From contig NC_031479.1 of the NCBI RefSeq assembly GCF_000006565.2, positions 3,126,289-3,190,288 on the forward strand: 64,000 nucleotides of DNA, in the 5' to 3' direction. The notes below the pieces were generated by a model that saw nothing but the letters and a program-made list of their open reading frames with translations, did not search any database and was not told where the DNA came from. This DNA comes from Toxoplasma gondii ME49 (lineage: Eukaryota; Apicomplexa; Conoidasida; Eucoccidiorida; Sarcocystidae). Position 1 is the stretch's first letter. The number at the start of each line of letters is the position of its first letter. Both the position numbers and the translations under genes were made by a program. Shown here piece by piece: positions 24,547 through 36,376 of the stretch.

Positions 24547-26398
24547 TGATTCTGTTTTTGTTGACATTTTTCATCAGTCCAAAATTCACTTTACCCAGTC
24601 CTCTAATCACTGTGTCACATCCTGTAGTTCCCGTGAAAAAGCCCATTTGTGCTAATGACCCGACTGCTCAATTCTGTATTCGCGCACATCACGGATGGCT
24701 GCGGTGTAGAATTTGGAGAAGTGGTAGAAATATGAAAAAGGAAGGAAATTGCGAGTTCGCCTCTCAGAACACAAAAGACTAGTGCAAACTAGTGGAAAAC
24801 GATTTGTACAACCGGCGCAAGCCTACCAACTATCAAACTGCCTCGTGTTAGTACTCTCCCCTGGCGAATCTACACCCGAGATATCCTCGCAGATCACGCA
24901 CCACTAAACATAGTTAGCCTGTCCATTTCTATCTCGCACAGTCCACCTGTTCCTTACCGCGTACATGCAAACATTTTTTGTGTTCATAGGCGTGGTGCAC
25001 CCAGGAAGCAACAGTAGTGAGGAATAGAGTGAGGCAGAGAAGACTGGCCGATACGAGAAGGTGTACACGAACAGGAAAACGGTATGTTTGGCGCGTGAAG
25101 GAGAGAAAAACACTTCAGGGCGGGCATGCGAAGAAGCGCCCGGACCCAAAACATCCCAATGGCAAGAGACAGAAAAAACTGCGGTGAAACCATGCAACCC
25201 CAAAGGTGGGGATTTTGTGTATTTCCCAACGAAAGCTTTTCAGTAGCCTTTCTTCTCCATCGTGGAAAGGGTGGAAACTCAACATCGACGCAGCGAAGGC
25301 TCAGAGGAATCGAGAACAAAAAAAGACAAATTGCATGCACAGAAAACACACAACCACAGATGTGCACCTGTCACACTGGGCGTTCCCTCCTTTTTGAGAA
25401 CGCAAGAAATCCACTCCCACCTCAAACGGATACCGGGAAAATAAAAACATGTCGGTAACTTTATGCATGTGCGCATGAATCCATGTATATACACCCACGC
25501 ATACGAAGGCATATATATATATATATATATATATACACATGCACAGAAGTGTCAGGAAAGGAAAAAGAGAAAAACCAGAGTTTGTGGTTAACAGGCACAT
25601 TCAGATGTAGGCCTGTCTGAGTTCGCCTAATAATAATACAGCCATACAGGGGGAGTTGGTTGTCCGTGTCTCTGAAGAAAAACGATTCTCTGTCTCAGCT
25701 TGTGTTTGCGTGAAAGGAAGCTACCACAGAGGAGGCGCTAGCACCACGAACTTTCTCGATCTCTGAAAACTGAGCAGCCGCAGGCACTAATCTCGGTCTC
25801 GTGAGAAAGAGAGACGAAGATGGAACAGATGTGTGCAGACGGATGCGTCGAATCGCGAAGCAACGAGCTGCGACCCAGAAATCACTTGGACCAACGAAAC
25901 GGCATCGACCAGAGCCTTCCGGTTTCCGCGTGCTCTCAGTTCGTGTTTCAGCGAATCAGAACGCCGGTTTCATGAACTTCTCACTCGAATCCCTGAGAAA
26001 CGCTTTCCCCCCAGAAACGGGTCCTTTCCGCATGCCGCAGTCTTTCCGACTCGCAGCGACTCGGCGCGGTCGGCCCTCTCTCTCACAGCGGGGAAAAGCA
26101 TGTTTTTTTTTTGCTTTGGAAAGTCACAAAGAAATGAAGTCGCGTCTCGCTAGCTGTGCAGGGCGTAACAAAACAAGTGCAATACAGAATACACCTCTGC
26201 GAAAACCTCGCGGAGTCCCATGACCCATTATACGCACTGTTCCCTCAGGCCTTCTTGTCTCCTCCGTATTTTCCGGTCTCCCTCTTCTCTTGCACCTGAC
26301 ACTTGGACATATCTTAAGAAGCTGTCTCGGTCTTGTCCTTCTCGACAGACAGCTGTCGCGGCTTTTCTCTTTCTCTTTCGACAGAGACGGGCTGTTTC
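24547..26398. other. Stretch between tRNA-Leu and PRP4K 3' end
   Basis: Contains the tRNA terminator region, a (TA)n run at 25511-25535 and presumably the PRP4K 3' UTR towards the right. Short ORFs on both strands (such as 25801-26223) lack recognisable features. Confidence 0.45.
25511..25535. repeat. (AT)n microsatellite
   Basis: About 12 pure AT units in noncoding DNA downstream of PRP4K. Confidence 0.9.
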
Positions 26399-29300
26399 TT
26401 AAGCTGGTCCCGAGCCGCTTCCAGTGGTGCTCTTCAGAACGGGCACCGGCGAACTGGCTGAAACTGCATGCGCGCGACTCTGAGTATGTTCTGCTCCGAA
26501 GTGAATGCTTTCTTTCAGAAACGGGTGCTGCAAAGCCTCGTCGGGGGTTAGGCGCTTCTGCGGGTCGAGCGCCAAACATTTTTCCAGCAAATCCCCAAGT
26601 TGCCGCATCTTTCGCCGCAAGAAGTTGATCTTCGGCGAGTTCCCTAAGAGAAGAACGGCACACACAAGTTCAACTCTGGACCAGCAATGGAACCCAACCA
26701 CAACAGTTGGACAGAAAGACGCAGATTAAAGACGAACGCCTCTCCACGCAGTCCCTGTACATACACACCTCGCGCAGAAGACAAAGCTGTGCAGGCACTA
26801 CGTCCACAGACTACACAGTTGGGCAAGAGTCTCGAGAACAAATATCGACACGCACAAAGATAAACCTTTGACTGAGAGATATACATGCACGTAGACGTAG
26901 AAATACCGAGGTACATATGCATGTGTAGGGTGTGATTCGCCTGCGTACCTTTGAGCCAATGCTGTTTTTCGATGAGGTTCTCAGTCAAGTTGCGAGTGGG
27001 TCGGAGGTCGTGAAGTACGCGAGTCACTTCTTTCTTGAAGAACGCGTCTCTGTCTCGGTAAATGAAATCGAGATTTTCATCGAAGTGGTGACTGGACAGC
27101 TGGCCCGCCTTTATCATTTTCGTTGGAATCTTCCCCTTCACCTCCATGATGCACTTCAACATGTCGTTGTTCGTTCTTCCCTGAGCAAAAACCACAGACA
27201 CGATTGCATGCTGAGGTTGACCGACCTTTGCAGCCATCTGCGCGGTCTCGACACCACCTGCTCCGATCGACGCGCCTCTCCACGAGCAAGAATGCATCTA
27301 CACTGCTGATGTAGCTCTTGTCTCGGTGCGTTCTCATCTCGCGCTGAGTTCTTCAAAGCATTTGCAGAAAAGATGATTGAATAGTCAAAAACATTCTGAC
27401 AAACAAAACGACCCACTTCGGAGCTGAACACATCCTCCGCCGATCGTGACAGCCACCCAGAGTGTATCTGCTTTCTCCGCGTTTTTTTTGCTTCACTCGC
27501 AGTAGAGACTCCCAAGAAGGAGCTGATCAAGTATCCAGTCAGAGATGATTGCTCCCAGTACAGTGACGCCGGCCACAGTAGCGTCTACGTCTTCGGTTTC
27601 TATCCATCAAAAGAAACCTCCGAAGTTCCGCGTCTCTCGTTCACCGCGTCTCCCTTTACCGCTGTGTCCGCTTCTCTGTTCGTTCTCTCTGCTCTCCCTC
27701 TCGTTCATTCCCTTTCTCTCGCTTTCTCTCGCCTCTCTTAATCTCTTCGCTTTTTTCTCTCTTCTCCTCCGTTCCTTTGCCTCGTCACGGCCAACCTTTC
27801 TCACCGGGAAGAGCACCTGTCCAGTGGCGAGTTCGTAGATGGTGGCTGCGGCGCTCCACACATCGATTTGCAGGTCGTATCTACAGCCGAGAATGATTTC
27901 CGGTGCGCGGTAGAACCTGCTGACGAGGTACGCGGTGATTTCGTTGTCGGAGACGTCGCTCGCACTGCCCAAGTCGCAGACCTTGAGGCTGCTAAATTTC
28001 TCGTTCAAGAGGATGTTATCGGGCTTCAAGTCCGCGTGGATGATGCGGCAGCGACTGAGGTGTTTGAGCGCCACAAACAGCTGCTTGCTGTACGCGTGGA
28101 TCGCGGGGGCGTTCAGGCCTTTCCCTCCTCCGTACTTCTTCAGCGCTGTGCGGAGATTCCCCCAGAGCCACTCAAAGACGAGACAGAAATGTCCGCGGTA
28201 CTCGAAATGTCTGAGGAGGCGCACGATGTGCCGCTTGTCGTCTTTGTCTGTCGAGTTGAGGAGTCGGAGAATGCTCGTTTCCTTCTCCGCAGCCTTCTTC
28301 ATCATGTCGTTGTGCCGAATGCACTTGATGGCGACGAACCGCTTCTCCTGGAGGTCGTAGCACTTTAAGACGTTCGAGAAAACGCCCTTTCCTATCGCCT
28401 CACACTCCACCCGGTACCGTCCGTCGTCGAGCAGCTCACCCACAGTCGCCTGGTAGTATCCCTCCGAGTCGTTCCAGTTCTCCGCCGGTCCCGCTGTCGC
28501 GGAGACACTCACTGTTGCTCGCTTCTTCCTCGACCGCTTGCTCGCGCCCTGCGAGCTCTTCGTCGCCGTCGAAAACATGTCCACGTCGTCGTTCTTCTCC
28601 TCGGAAGAAGTTCCACTTTCTTCATCCTCTGCGCTCTCCTTCATCTGAATCACAAAGCGGCGCAGCTTCTGCTTCTCCTCTCGCAACCGCTTCTGCAGAG
28701 CCTCCATGTCCAAACCCCCCAGCGCCGTCAACGCAGACGCTGGCACAGACGCCCCCGCAGACGCGCTCGCCGGCTTCTTCTCCCCTGTCTCCGCAAAATC
28801 TGTCTCCTTCCCGAAGCCGGTCTCCTCGCCAGCTGTCTCCTTCTGTTCGTCGCTCTTCCCGTTGGTCGGCGACGCGCGCCGCACAGAGCAGACTTCAGAC
28901 GGACTGCTCTCCTCGAAGTCCGACACAGACGGCGAAGACATCTCTACAGACACCAAGCTGTCCCCGTCGTGGTGAAACAGAGCCTCCTGAATGTTCGCCG
29001 ACTGCACGCAGAAGCGAAGGAAAAACGGAGAGATGTTCTAAGAACATGAAGAACCGGAATGCGACAAAAACCTCAAAAAAAGAGTTGCGTAAAAGGATAT
29101 AGCGACGACCCTCGTGTGGGCCTCAGGCGGCCTCTATAGAGGAGAGACTTGCGACGTCTTTGTGCCCATCGATCTTCGTGAGCACGGAGAGCCGAGCTTA
29201 AACAGTTGGTATCTCGCTGGCACTGCATGCATAATAGCTTGCACACTGTGGCTCTTCTTCACGGGAGCACCGGTTCCTGAGATTCCAATCCAGTGCTCTG

Positions 29301-31754
29301 TCATGCGCACTGAAACTCCCTCCGTAAATCTCGACACACGACAAACCAGCGAGACTCAGAGAGTTGAGGAAACGAAGCGACTTGTCGGCTCGTCTCTATC
29401 CCGCTGAAGATCTCGAGTGTACGTACCTCGTCATCAAAGCGGTTTTCTCCGTTGGCGGCGTGCGTTTCTGCGTGTTTTCCTTCTTCACATTTGCGCGACT
29501 CTCTGTCACACTTGCCTTCTCTCTCTCCTCCCCTCTCGCCGTCCTTTCCGGTCTCCTCGGCTTTGATCTTCTTTGACGAATCATCGCTCACGGACTCGCG
29601 ACGGTCCCCGTTGCGCTTCTCACGCTTTTCCTTTCCTCGCGTTTCGCGACCATCTCTGCGCTCTCCGTTCGGCGACTCCGAACGCATACGCAACGGACTG
29701 TTCCTCTCCTCGAGTTTCTCCGTCTCGCAGTTCCTCGACGATGTCTCCCCTTCTGCCTTCTCCTCTCTCTTCGCAGAACCGTCGTCGTCTCCCGTCTGTG
29801 CTGCGTACTTGGCCAGTAGCAACTCTCGCTGTCTCCTTCGCTCCTCTAGAAAACGGTCTTCTTCTTCTTCGTCAAAAATCTCCACGTCTGCGAGATCATC
29901 ATCAGATTCCTCGCGCTCTCTCACCTCGCGCTCTCTCCGCTGTCCATCTCTTCTCTCTCTGCCTTTGTCGTCTCTTCTCTCTTTCTCTCTGCCTCGTTCA
30001 TATCTTCTCTCTCTCTCTCGATTTTCTCTTCTCTCTCTCTCTCTGCCTCTGTCAGCTCTTCTCTCTCTCTCTCTGTCTTCTCGTCTCTCTCTCTCTCTGT
30101 CGTCTCTTCTCTCTCTCTCTCTGCCGTCTCTTCTCTCTCTCTCTCTGTCTTCTCTCTCTCTCCGTCCTTCCTCCTTCCTGGACCGGACAGAAGCAGAAGA
30201 AGACGAAGAGGAAGGACGGGTCTTGTCTCGCTTTGAGTAGCCCCGGTGTCTCTCGGGAGAGCGGTCAACACTTCTGCGCTCGCCATGGTCCCGATGAGAA
30301 GAGACGCGGGAGTCTTTCTGCGCCGAAGTGTGAGAAGAGCGTCGCTCTGGCGACCGATAGCGAGAACGTCGCTCAGGAGAAACAGAGTCCCTGACAAGCC
30401 GAGATGACCCCCCTGGATCTCTCGCACTTTGCCCTGAAAACGAAAGAGACACCCGCGCATTAACGGCCGCACATCTTTCGTCTTTCCTACAGACGCTTGC
30501 GCCTAAAAAACGCCGCATGTCACATCCACACGCGTCTACACACAGAGATACATACATATATATACATATATATCAATACAGTAAATATACATATATATGT
30601 ATGTATATACACAAATGTATATATAAGTATGCATGCAGATACACGCGTATGATATACATATATATATATATACATACATATATATATATATATATATGTA
30701 TATGTATATATGACACATGTGCCAGAGTGGATAGTCTTTTGGTGTGGGGAACCCAATGTCTCGACGCAGGGGGTCTCAAAAGTGCGCGGTTTTATACTCA
30801 GGTGAGGCATAAACTGGGAACTCTTAGAAAATGAGAATCTGTGGTCAAATGAAACTCGTGAAAACCAGGCAGGGCCGACAAGGACGCCGAAAAGCGAGAG
30901 TGGAGCCGGACATTCTTCTTTCTCGAAGAGAGGGCGAGGAAAGCCTTGCACGCTCACTGCTTTTCAGAGACAAAGAGAAGACAGAGACAGGGGAATCCAA
31001 ACACTCGTCGCCCACAGAGAGAAGCGCGTACAAGCCGGCGCCGCAAATTCTGCTCGACAGAGTGTAGAGAGAACCAAGAATTTCTCTTCCCAGCTGCGTC
31101 TGCCCTCTCCATCGCACAAGAGGCGTTGAGAGAAAAGGAGAGGGAATAGATACGCATACCCAGTTTCAACCAACAAAAAGGCGTTTTGAGTCAAGACACA
31201 AGAGACGGGTGCTGTCGGAGACGAAAGGGGAAAAAGAGCCAGAAGGCAACGCACTTTGACGTTGGAAAACACTCTACAGAAGAATGAGTTTCTCGGGCAA
31301 GAAAATCCGCTCGTCGAACGCAAGAAAAAATAACATGTTTCCTCGTGAACACAGGCGATAGACACACCTTGAAGCTGAGAGTCCTGGGACTTAAACCGCC
31401 GACAAAGTGTGCGAAAAAGAGCATGCATGCGAAAATGCCGCACTTCACAAGCATATCCATGCCCAACTGAAGTCACATATGTACTGCTTTACTCACGCAT
31501 ATATATATATATATATATATATGCTGAAACAGAACTGAATTCACATACAGATATATATATATATATATATATATGTATACATAGGAGAGGAGAAAGAGGG
31601 GATGCAGATGAAAGAGAAGAGCGTTTCTAAAAATTTGAGGGAACTTACAGTCAGCGTCTCTTGCAGAGTGGCGGGAGCGATGAGACGATGTGACTTGTTC
31701 TTCCTCGCGACGTCTTTTCCTGCTGGACGAGGAAGAGTCCATCCTGTCGACCAT
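26399..31754 (-). CDS. PRP4K: PRP4-type pre-mRNA splicing kinase (PRPF4B homologue)
   Basis: A CMGC Ser/Thr kinase that in other eukaryotes phosphorylates tri-snRNP proteins to drive spliceosome B-complex formation in the nucleus. Exons (minus): 31754-31649, 30433-29427, 29001-27805, 27180-26949 and 26643-26399. They sum to 2787 nt, giving 928 residues, with all phases consistent. Residues ~37-370 are an RS/RE domain ([15 protein letters not shown], then repeated RERERRxD units). The kinase domain starts near residue 570: GKGVFSNV loop, [10 protein letters not shown], the PRP4-typical [11 protein letters not shown] near 692, a DLG in place of DFG near 713, and [13 protein letters not shown]. 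The family insert [22 protein letters not shown] occupies exon 4, and a [26 protein letters not shown] end occupies exon 5. About 35 residues extend beyond the usual end. Two in-frame ATGs (31754 and 31742) could start; the first is taken. Confidence 0.95.
29930..30160. repeat. 24-bp coding repeats of the PRP4K RS/RE domain
   Basis: TCTCTCTCTCTGTCTTC-type units encode RERERR(D/E)(D/G) octapeptides on the minus strand. The copies are degenerate, in frame and likely length-variable. Confidence 0.85.
30549..30711. repeat. TA/TACATA microsatellite in PRP4K intron 1
   Basis: Long runs of TATATACATA units between exons 1 and 2. Confidence 0.9.
31499..31522. repeat. (AT)n microsatellite in PRP4K intron 1
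   Basis: A pure AT run in PRP4K intron 1, with a second close by at 31550. Confidence 0.9.
31550..31576. repeat. (AT)n microsatellite in PRP4K intron 1
   Basis: A pure AT run close to the donor of PRP4K exon 1. Confidence 0.9.
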
Positions 31755-34700
31755 GCGTGAAGAAAACGGGTAACGGGAAATGAAACACAAAACGCGCACA
31801 GCCTCGGGCGCCCTCGGCTTCAGACTGTACGTACACCCCACTCAGACAGCCAGGGCGACCCTGAGGAGACAGAGGAGAGACACTTCGAGCAAGAGAGGAA
31901 GGAGAGAGACAGGAGACAGGCAAGGAGACAGACAGAAGCCGAGACGCTAGCAATTGAGAACAGAGGGTTTTCAGGACAGATGTTTCCAGCACAGAAGCTT
32001 TTTCAGAAGACAAGCCTTCGAAACAGAGGGCTTGAGAAGGGCGCGTGGAGCGCGCTTCGTCTTCCTCTCGCTTCGAGGCAGGTGGAATACGCTCTGTTCC
32101 TGTGTACGGCGAAGCTACAGGCAGCTAGAGAGAGACCCAGTGCGTTTCTGAGCATGCGCTGACAAACCGAGACACAACGGTCGCGGAGACAGGCCGCGAA
32201 TCGAGTGAGAGAGTACGCAGGCCCTGAGTGGGAGAAGCAGCGAAGTTGCCGTACCACTAGCAGCAGCCACTCTTAACCGAAAGAGAGAGCTCGAAACAGG
32301 TTGCGATTGAAGAGACACTGCTCCTGTTCTCTTCCGCCCGACCTGGGCCAAAGAGACACCCTGTGCAACACACTGCGCCTTTCCTTCTCGCTGACAGCGC
32401 CCGGACAAGGTCAGAGCGAGCAATCTGAAGAGAACACGGAGAGAAAGGAAACGAGAGCGCAAGAGAAACGAGAGACAGAGAGACTCGTTTGCCCGCGTCG
32501 CCGCGCGACCTCGACGCTCGCTGCTCTGTCTAGCTTCTCCTGTCCCTCCCCTCGCAAAAACCTGCTTTCCCCGTTCTGACAGTCAGCGAAGCGACAACGC
32601 AGGAGAACGGGGACTCCACCTCCAATTCGAGAGCAGAAACTCCGGGAGGACGCTGAGGACCGGCGACCGGCGAGCGAGAGCACATGCCCCCTCAAATCTC
32701 TTGTCCGGTGCAGAGAGTCTGGAAAACGAAGAGAGATCAAGGGCAGAGAGAGAAAATCTCCCGAAAAAAGGAAACGTTTCTGGATGCGTCGCCACAACCG
32801 CGTTTCTGCGTTTGGCCGCGGAATAAGAGAAAAAAGGCCGGCTGCGCGCGTCCTTCAGCACAGGGTGCTAAGATACGCGCGCACCCCGCGACCGCCTCGT
32901 CTGATGCTCAGACACTTGGCGCAACGGCAGCAATGCTGTGGGAAAAGACGGTGGAAAACAGTAGAAAAAGATGATTTCTCAGCGACGGAAACCCGCCCTT
33001 CTGCAGAGGGAACAACGGACGATGTGGGCGACGGAAGATTCACCAACGAACTCGAAACGAGGCAACGCGTGCAGGTGGCAAAAGACCGGGTGACAAATAC
33101 GCTTAAAAGAGAGATTGTACGGAGAAAACCGGTGGAAAACGATGGAGAAGAGCAAAAAACTGTTGGGAAGACTGGAAGCCGGATAAAAGACGAGAAAGGG
33201 AAATCATAGGTCCAGTTTCAGTCTTTCTACGGACAGAGACAAGCAGATACCTCGGAACAGACACTCAAGAAAAGACAGCGAGACAACGGGAAACTTGTTT
33301 CTGAGAAAAAAGAAACGGTTTCGACATTGAACTTCAGAAAAAGGCAAATTTAGTTGAATAACGCGACGGCAGCGAGGGTCCTGCCCCCAAAATGCTCCCG
33401 CGACTGCGCGAAAACCACCGACAAACGCTGACCTGCCTCCACGCATTCCGGCGTATATACGGAGAACCCGACGCACACCCACTTCTTCCCCGCCAGCTTC
33501 GCACGGTCCTAGAACAACAGGAAGAAATTCGTCAGCAGACAAAACCGCTTCTTTCAGCATTACGTAGTGAGAAAGCCTGTTTCCTACGGTAAACACCGAG
33601 CTCCCCTAGGAAGTCGAGGTGCTTGCTTTTTTCGCTGCCCAACTGTCCTTGATCAGAAGCACACACGCGAGCTGGAAATGTTGTCACACAAGAAAAAAGA
33701 AACAGCAACGTGAGTGTATTCTCCTCTGCAAATATCTCACCAGACTGCTTCACATTTGCTCTCATCGGGGTACACGTTTCTTTTTTCCCTTCTGCACACA
33801 GCAAACAGCTCAAGCTGGGGAGACCAGCCCAGCGACTGTTTCAAGTCTTTTTTCCAAGATTAGGTGAACACAAGAAGTCGTGTGAGGCAAGGCCAGCTGG
33901 CATCCGGCTTTTTGGTGGGCATCGTAGAGTCGGTTCGCCTAACTCTGCTGCGCCTGCAACCTGGACGCTTTCAGGTGTCTAGACATCCCGGTGTAGGCCG
34001 AGTCGATGGCGAAAGAAAAACGGAATGGGTTTCTAAGATGAGAAAAGGGACTGAACAGCGAAAGATGTGAGGGTCCTCGACTTCCTAGGAACTGTTTCGT
34101 GTATGGGAGTGTGGCGTGTGTGCGAAAAGAAAAACGACGGCGAGGAGGAGCCGGCTCCGGAGCTGGGGGGGAATGTCGGATCATGTCTAGTATTCAGTAT
34201 CTCATAGCTGGAATTCCATTAAGCATCCTCAATACTATGTTGCCGCTGTTTACTCTATTTGATCTACACCACTGTGAACGCATAAAATTATCGAAGGGTA
34301 CGGTATGCTCCTCAATGCAGCGATGCAAGCTTGAACCAAAGAGCTGCTCAACTTGAGCTCGAGAGTCAAATGGGTACAAACTGTATACAGTTCAATAATG
34401 CCCATCTGTGCATCTGTCGAGGTACTCGGCTCTCTATGTTGCGTGTGGTGAATGCAGTAAGGCAGAAATGTATTCTAATCGAGTCATGTTGGCTCATGAA
34501 AAGGCCAGAAAGAGAATTAGCCAGACAGCCGGCACCCGCGGTACAGGAAATTGTGTGAGTCGATCAGGGCATCAGAAATGAGGAGCGCGTTCCGCTATTC
34601 TTCCTAAAAACTGCTCAGATGCTTCTTTCCTGTCCGTTCTCGCCCTCGCACATGCTTCGTAATCAAACGGTCCAAGCGGCAACTCAAAGACTCTGTACAA

Positions 34701-35818
34701 CAAAATGCGTTGTACACTGCCAGCAGTTGGTGGCTTCTTGCGACAACATTCTAGCTAATGGAATCCAAGGCGATTCTCACATGCGCATTCGTCGTCCAGA
34801 AGTCTGCATTCTCCTTGTCGAAGGGAATCGGGCTCTCCGCACAAGTGGGCTTGAAGACAGGAATAGAGGATTTCGGAAACGGAGATGTCAAAAGGGCAGT
34901 ACACACTGAAAAACGAACACTATCAGGTGTATTTGCTACGGACGACGTTCGGTGTATGTACACCTCAGCATGCACTGTGAATGTACACCTCACACTTCTC
35001 GGTGTCTATACACCTCAACTCGTTAGATGCTCGGACGCATCGTCTTGCTTTGTCTATTTTCACTCGCTTGGGGGAGTTGCGCCCGACCTACGTCGCTTAG
35101 TACAACTTTGCCCGTCATTTTTGAGGAATGCATAATTTCAGCGAGGAATAGCCAGTGCTGTTTGACACAACTCTACGACCGGTGTTTTCTCCAGTCTCTC
35201 ACCTCATGACGTGGAGGAATCGTCCCTTTTCGCTTGCGTTTCTCGGACTAGGTTGCCCTTCTTGTTGTAGGCCTTGGACTAGCCAGCCGCTTCTCCCGAA
35301 AAGGCGCTCACCGCCGGTCTCCAGCTGGTCGACAGTTTTTCTTTCTTTTGGCCTATCGCTGCCAGCGAGACCTCTTTCTCCTTCCTTTCGAGCAAAGAGT
35401 CGTTCGTTTGTTCGTATTCGCTGTTTTGGGTCCCCTTTTTGAATCTGGAATCTGTTTGGCTTCCGCGGTCGTGCATACGCGCCCCGTACGCGTGCATGCG
35501 GGCTCGTCCGGACTCAGACAGCTCGCTCCGCAGAAGGAAAAAAAGTCTTCTGCTTCTCTTTCCTTCCTCCACCCACTTTGCAGAATTCGCTGAGACACAC
35601 TCGTAAGCTCGGTGTGCCTGCTTGTTTACCTTGTTGCTCGGGAAGGCGCGCGGCCTCTTCGCGGAAGCCACTCCAGTCCAAAGTCGAAGAGAGAGAAAAC
35701 GCACTGTTCTAAACAGCCGAGACGTCTCCGAAGTCCTTTTCTGAGCTCCGGCATGTCTCCGTCTCTTCGTCGACCTTTCAGCCCTGCGCGAAACGCTCTC
35801 CTTTCTAGCCGTTGACGG
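31755..35818. other. PRP4K 5' flank and stretch without a confident gene
   Basis: The left end should be the PRP4K promoter and 5' UTR. ORFs of 130-141 codons (32784-33209 +, 33204-33596 -) and a 66-codon ORF (33392-33592 +) have no recognisable domain. The most structured part is 34926-35014, a cluster of GGTGT/ACACC palindromes (listed separately). Confidence 0.45.
34926..35014. repeat. Cluster of GGTGT-N4-ACACC palindromes
   Basis: Two exact copies (34951-34964 and 35001-35014) plus half-sites at 34926 (GGTGT) and 34982 (TGTACACCT) fall within 90 bp of noncoding DNA. Arms are identical and spacers differ (ATGT, CTAT). It could be a binding site for a dimeric factor; function unknown. Confidence 0.6.
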
Positions 35819-36295
35819 CTACAATACTTGCATGCAAAGAGAGGACTTCGGGTCACCAAACGTCACACGTCTCCGGAATTTGAGTCTTTCTTTGGCCTCG
35901 ATTTCCGGATTTTTCGTTCTCGTCTCGAACCCTTGCATCCGTTCTTCCTTCTCGCCGATGAATGTATGCCGACGATCCTGTAAACGCAGGTACTTTTGCA
36001 CCCTGTCGTCGTAGATTTCGTCTGACTCGAGTAAGAATGTGTTTGGTAAATTCTTTTGGATCTCCAGAAAGAGCGATTCCTGAGAGTTGACCAGTGTCCT
36101 GTCTTTGCGTAGGTTAATCGAGGAAAGTGAGACTTTTTTCCAGAGCGGTGTTTTCCCTCCGTCATCGTTAAAGATGCCGCCTCTTTCTCTCCCGTCCACC
36201 ACGTAGTCTCTCCTCAGAGCTCGGTTTCCAGTTCGACAGAGTCGCCTCGCATCGGCCTCGCTTTCTTCTTCCACTCCGCGGCTTCTCTCTGTCAT
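35819..36295 (-). CDS. Unknown 158-residue basic/charged protein
   Basis: An ORF from ATG at 36295 (context GACAAGATGA) to TAG at 35819. The protein is rich in Arg, Lys, Glu and Asp without being low-complexity ([47 protein letters not shown]), which looks like genuine coding. No domain recognised and no membrane segment. Its start lies only 81 bases from the start of the Rab18-type gene on the other strand, so the two must share a promoter or have overlapping 5' ends. The frame stays open upstream through the antisense of Rab18 exon 1, so the true start could be further up. Confidence 0.5.
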   Translation of the reverse strand: MTERSRGVEEESEADARRLCRTGNRALRRDYVVDGRERGGIFNDDGGKTPLWKKVSLSSINLRKDRTLVNSQESLFLEIQKNLPNTFLLESDEIYDDRVQKYLRLQDRRHTFIGEKEERMQGFETRTKNPEIEAKERLKFRRRVTFGDPKSSLCMQVL

Positions 36296-36376
36296 CTTGT
36301 CGCCTCCATTCCTTTTTCGCCATTTTCCCCGAGAGTGTGTCTTTCCTTCTCTTTCCTCGCTTCTTCTCTCTCCACG

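Noticed and set aside
32784..33209. 141-codon plus-strand ORF upstream of PRP4K
   Set aside because: Arg/Gln-rich with no domain, lying in the probable PRP4K 5' flank.
33392..33592. 66-codon plus-strand ORF with a helical look (QLRTVLEQQEEIRQQTK)
   Set aside because: Short, isolated, and I could not find matching exons on either side.
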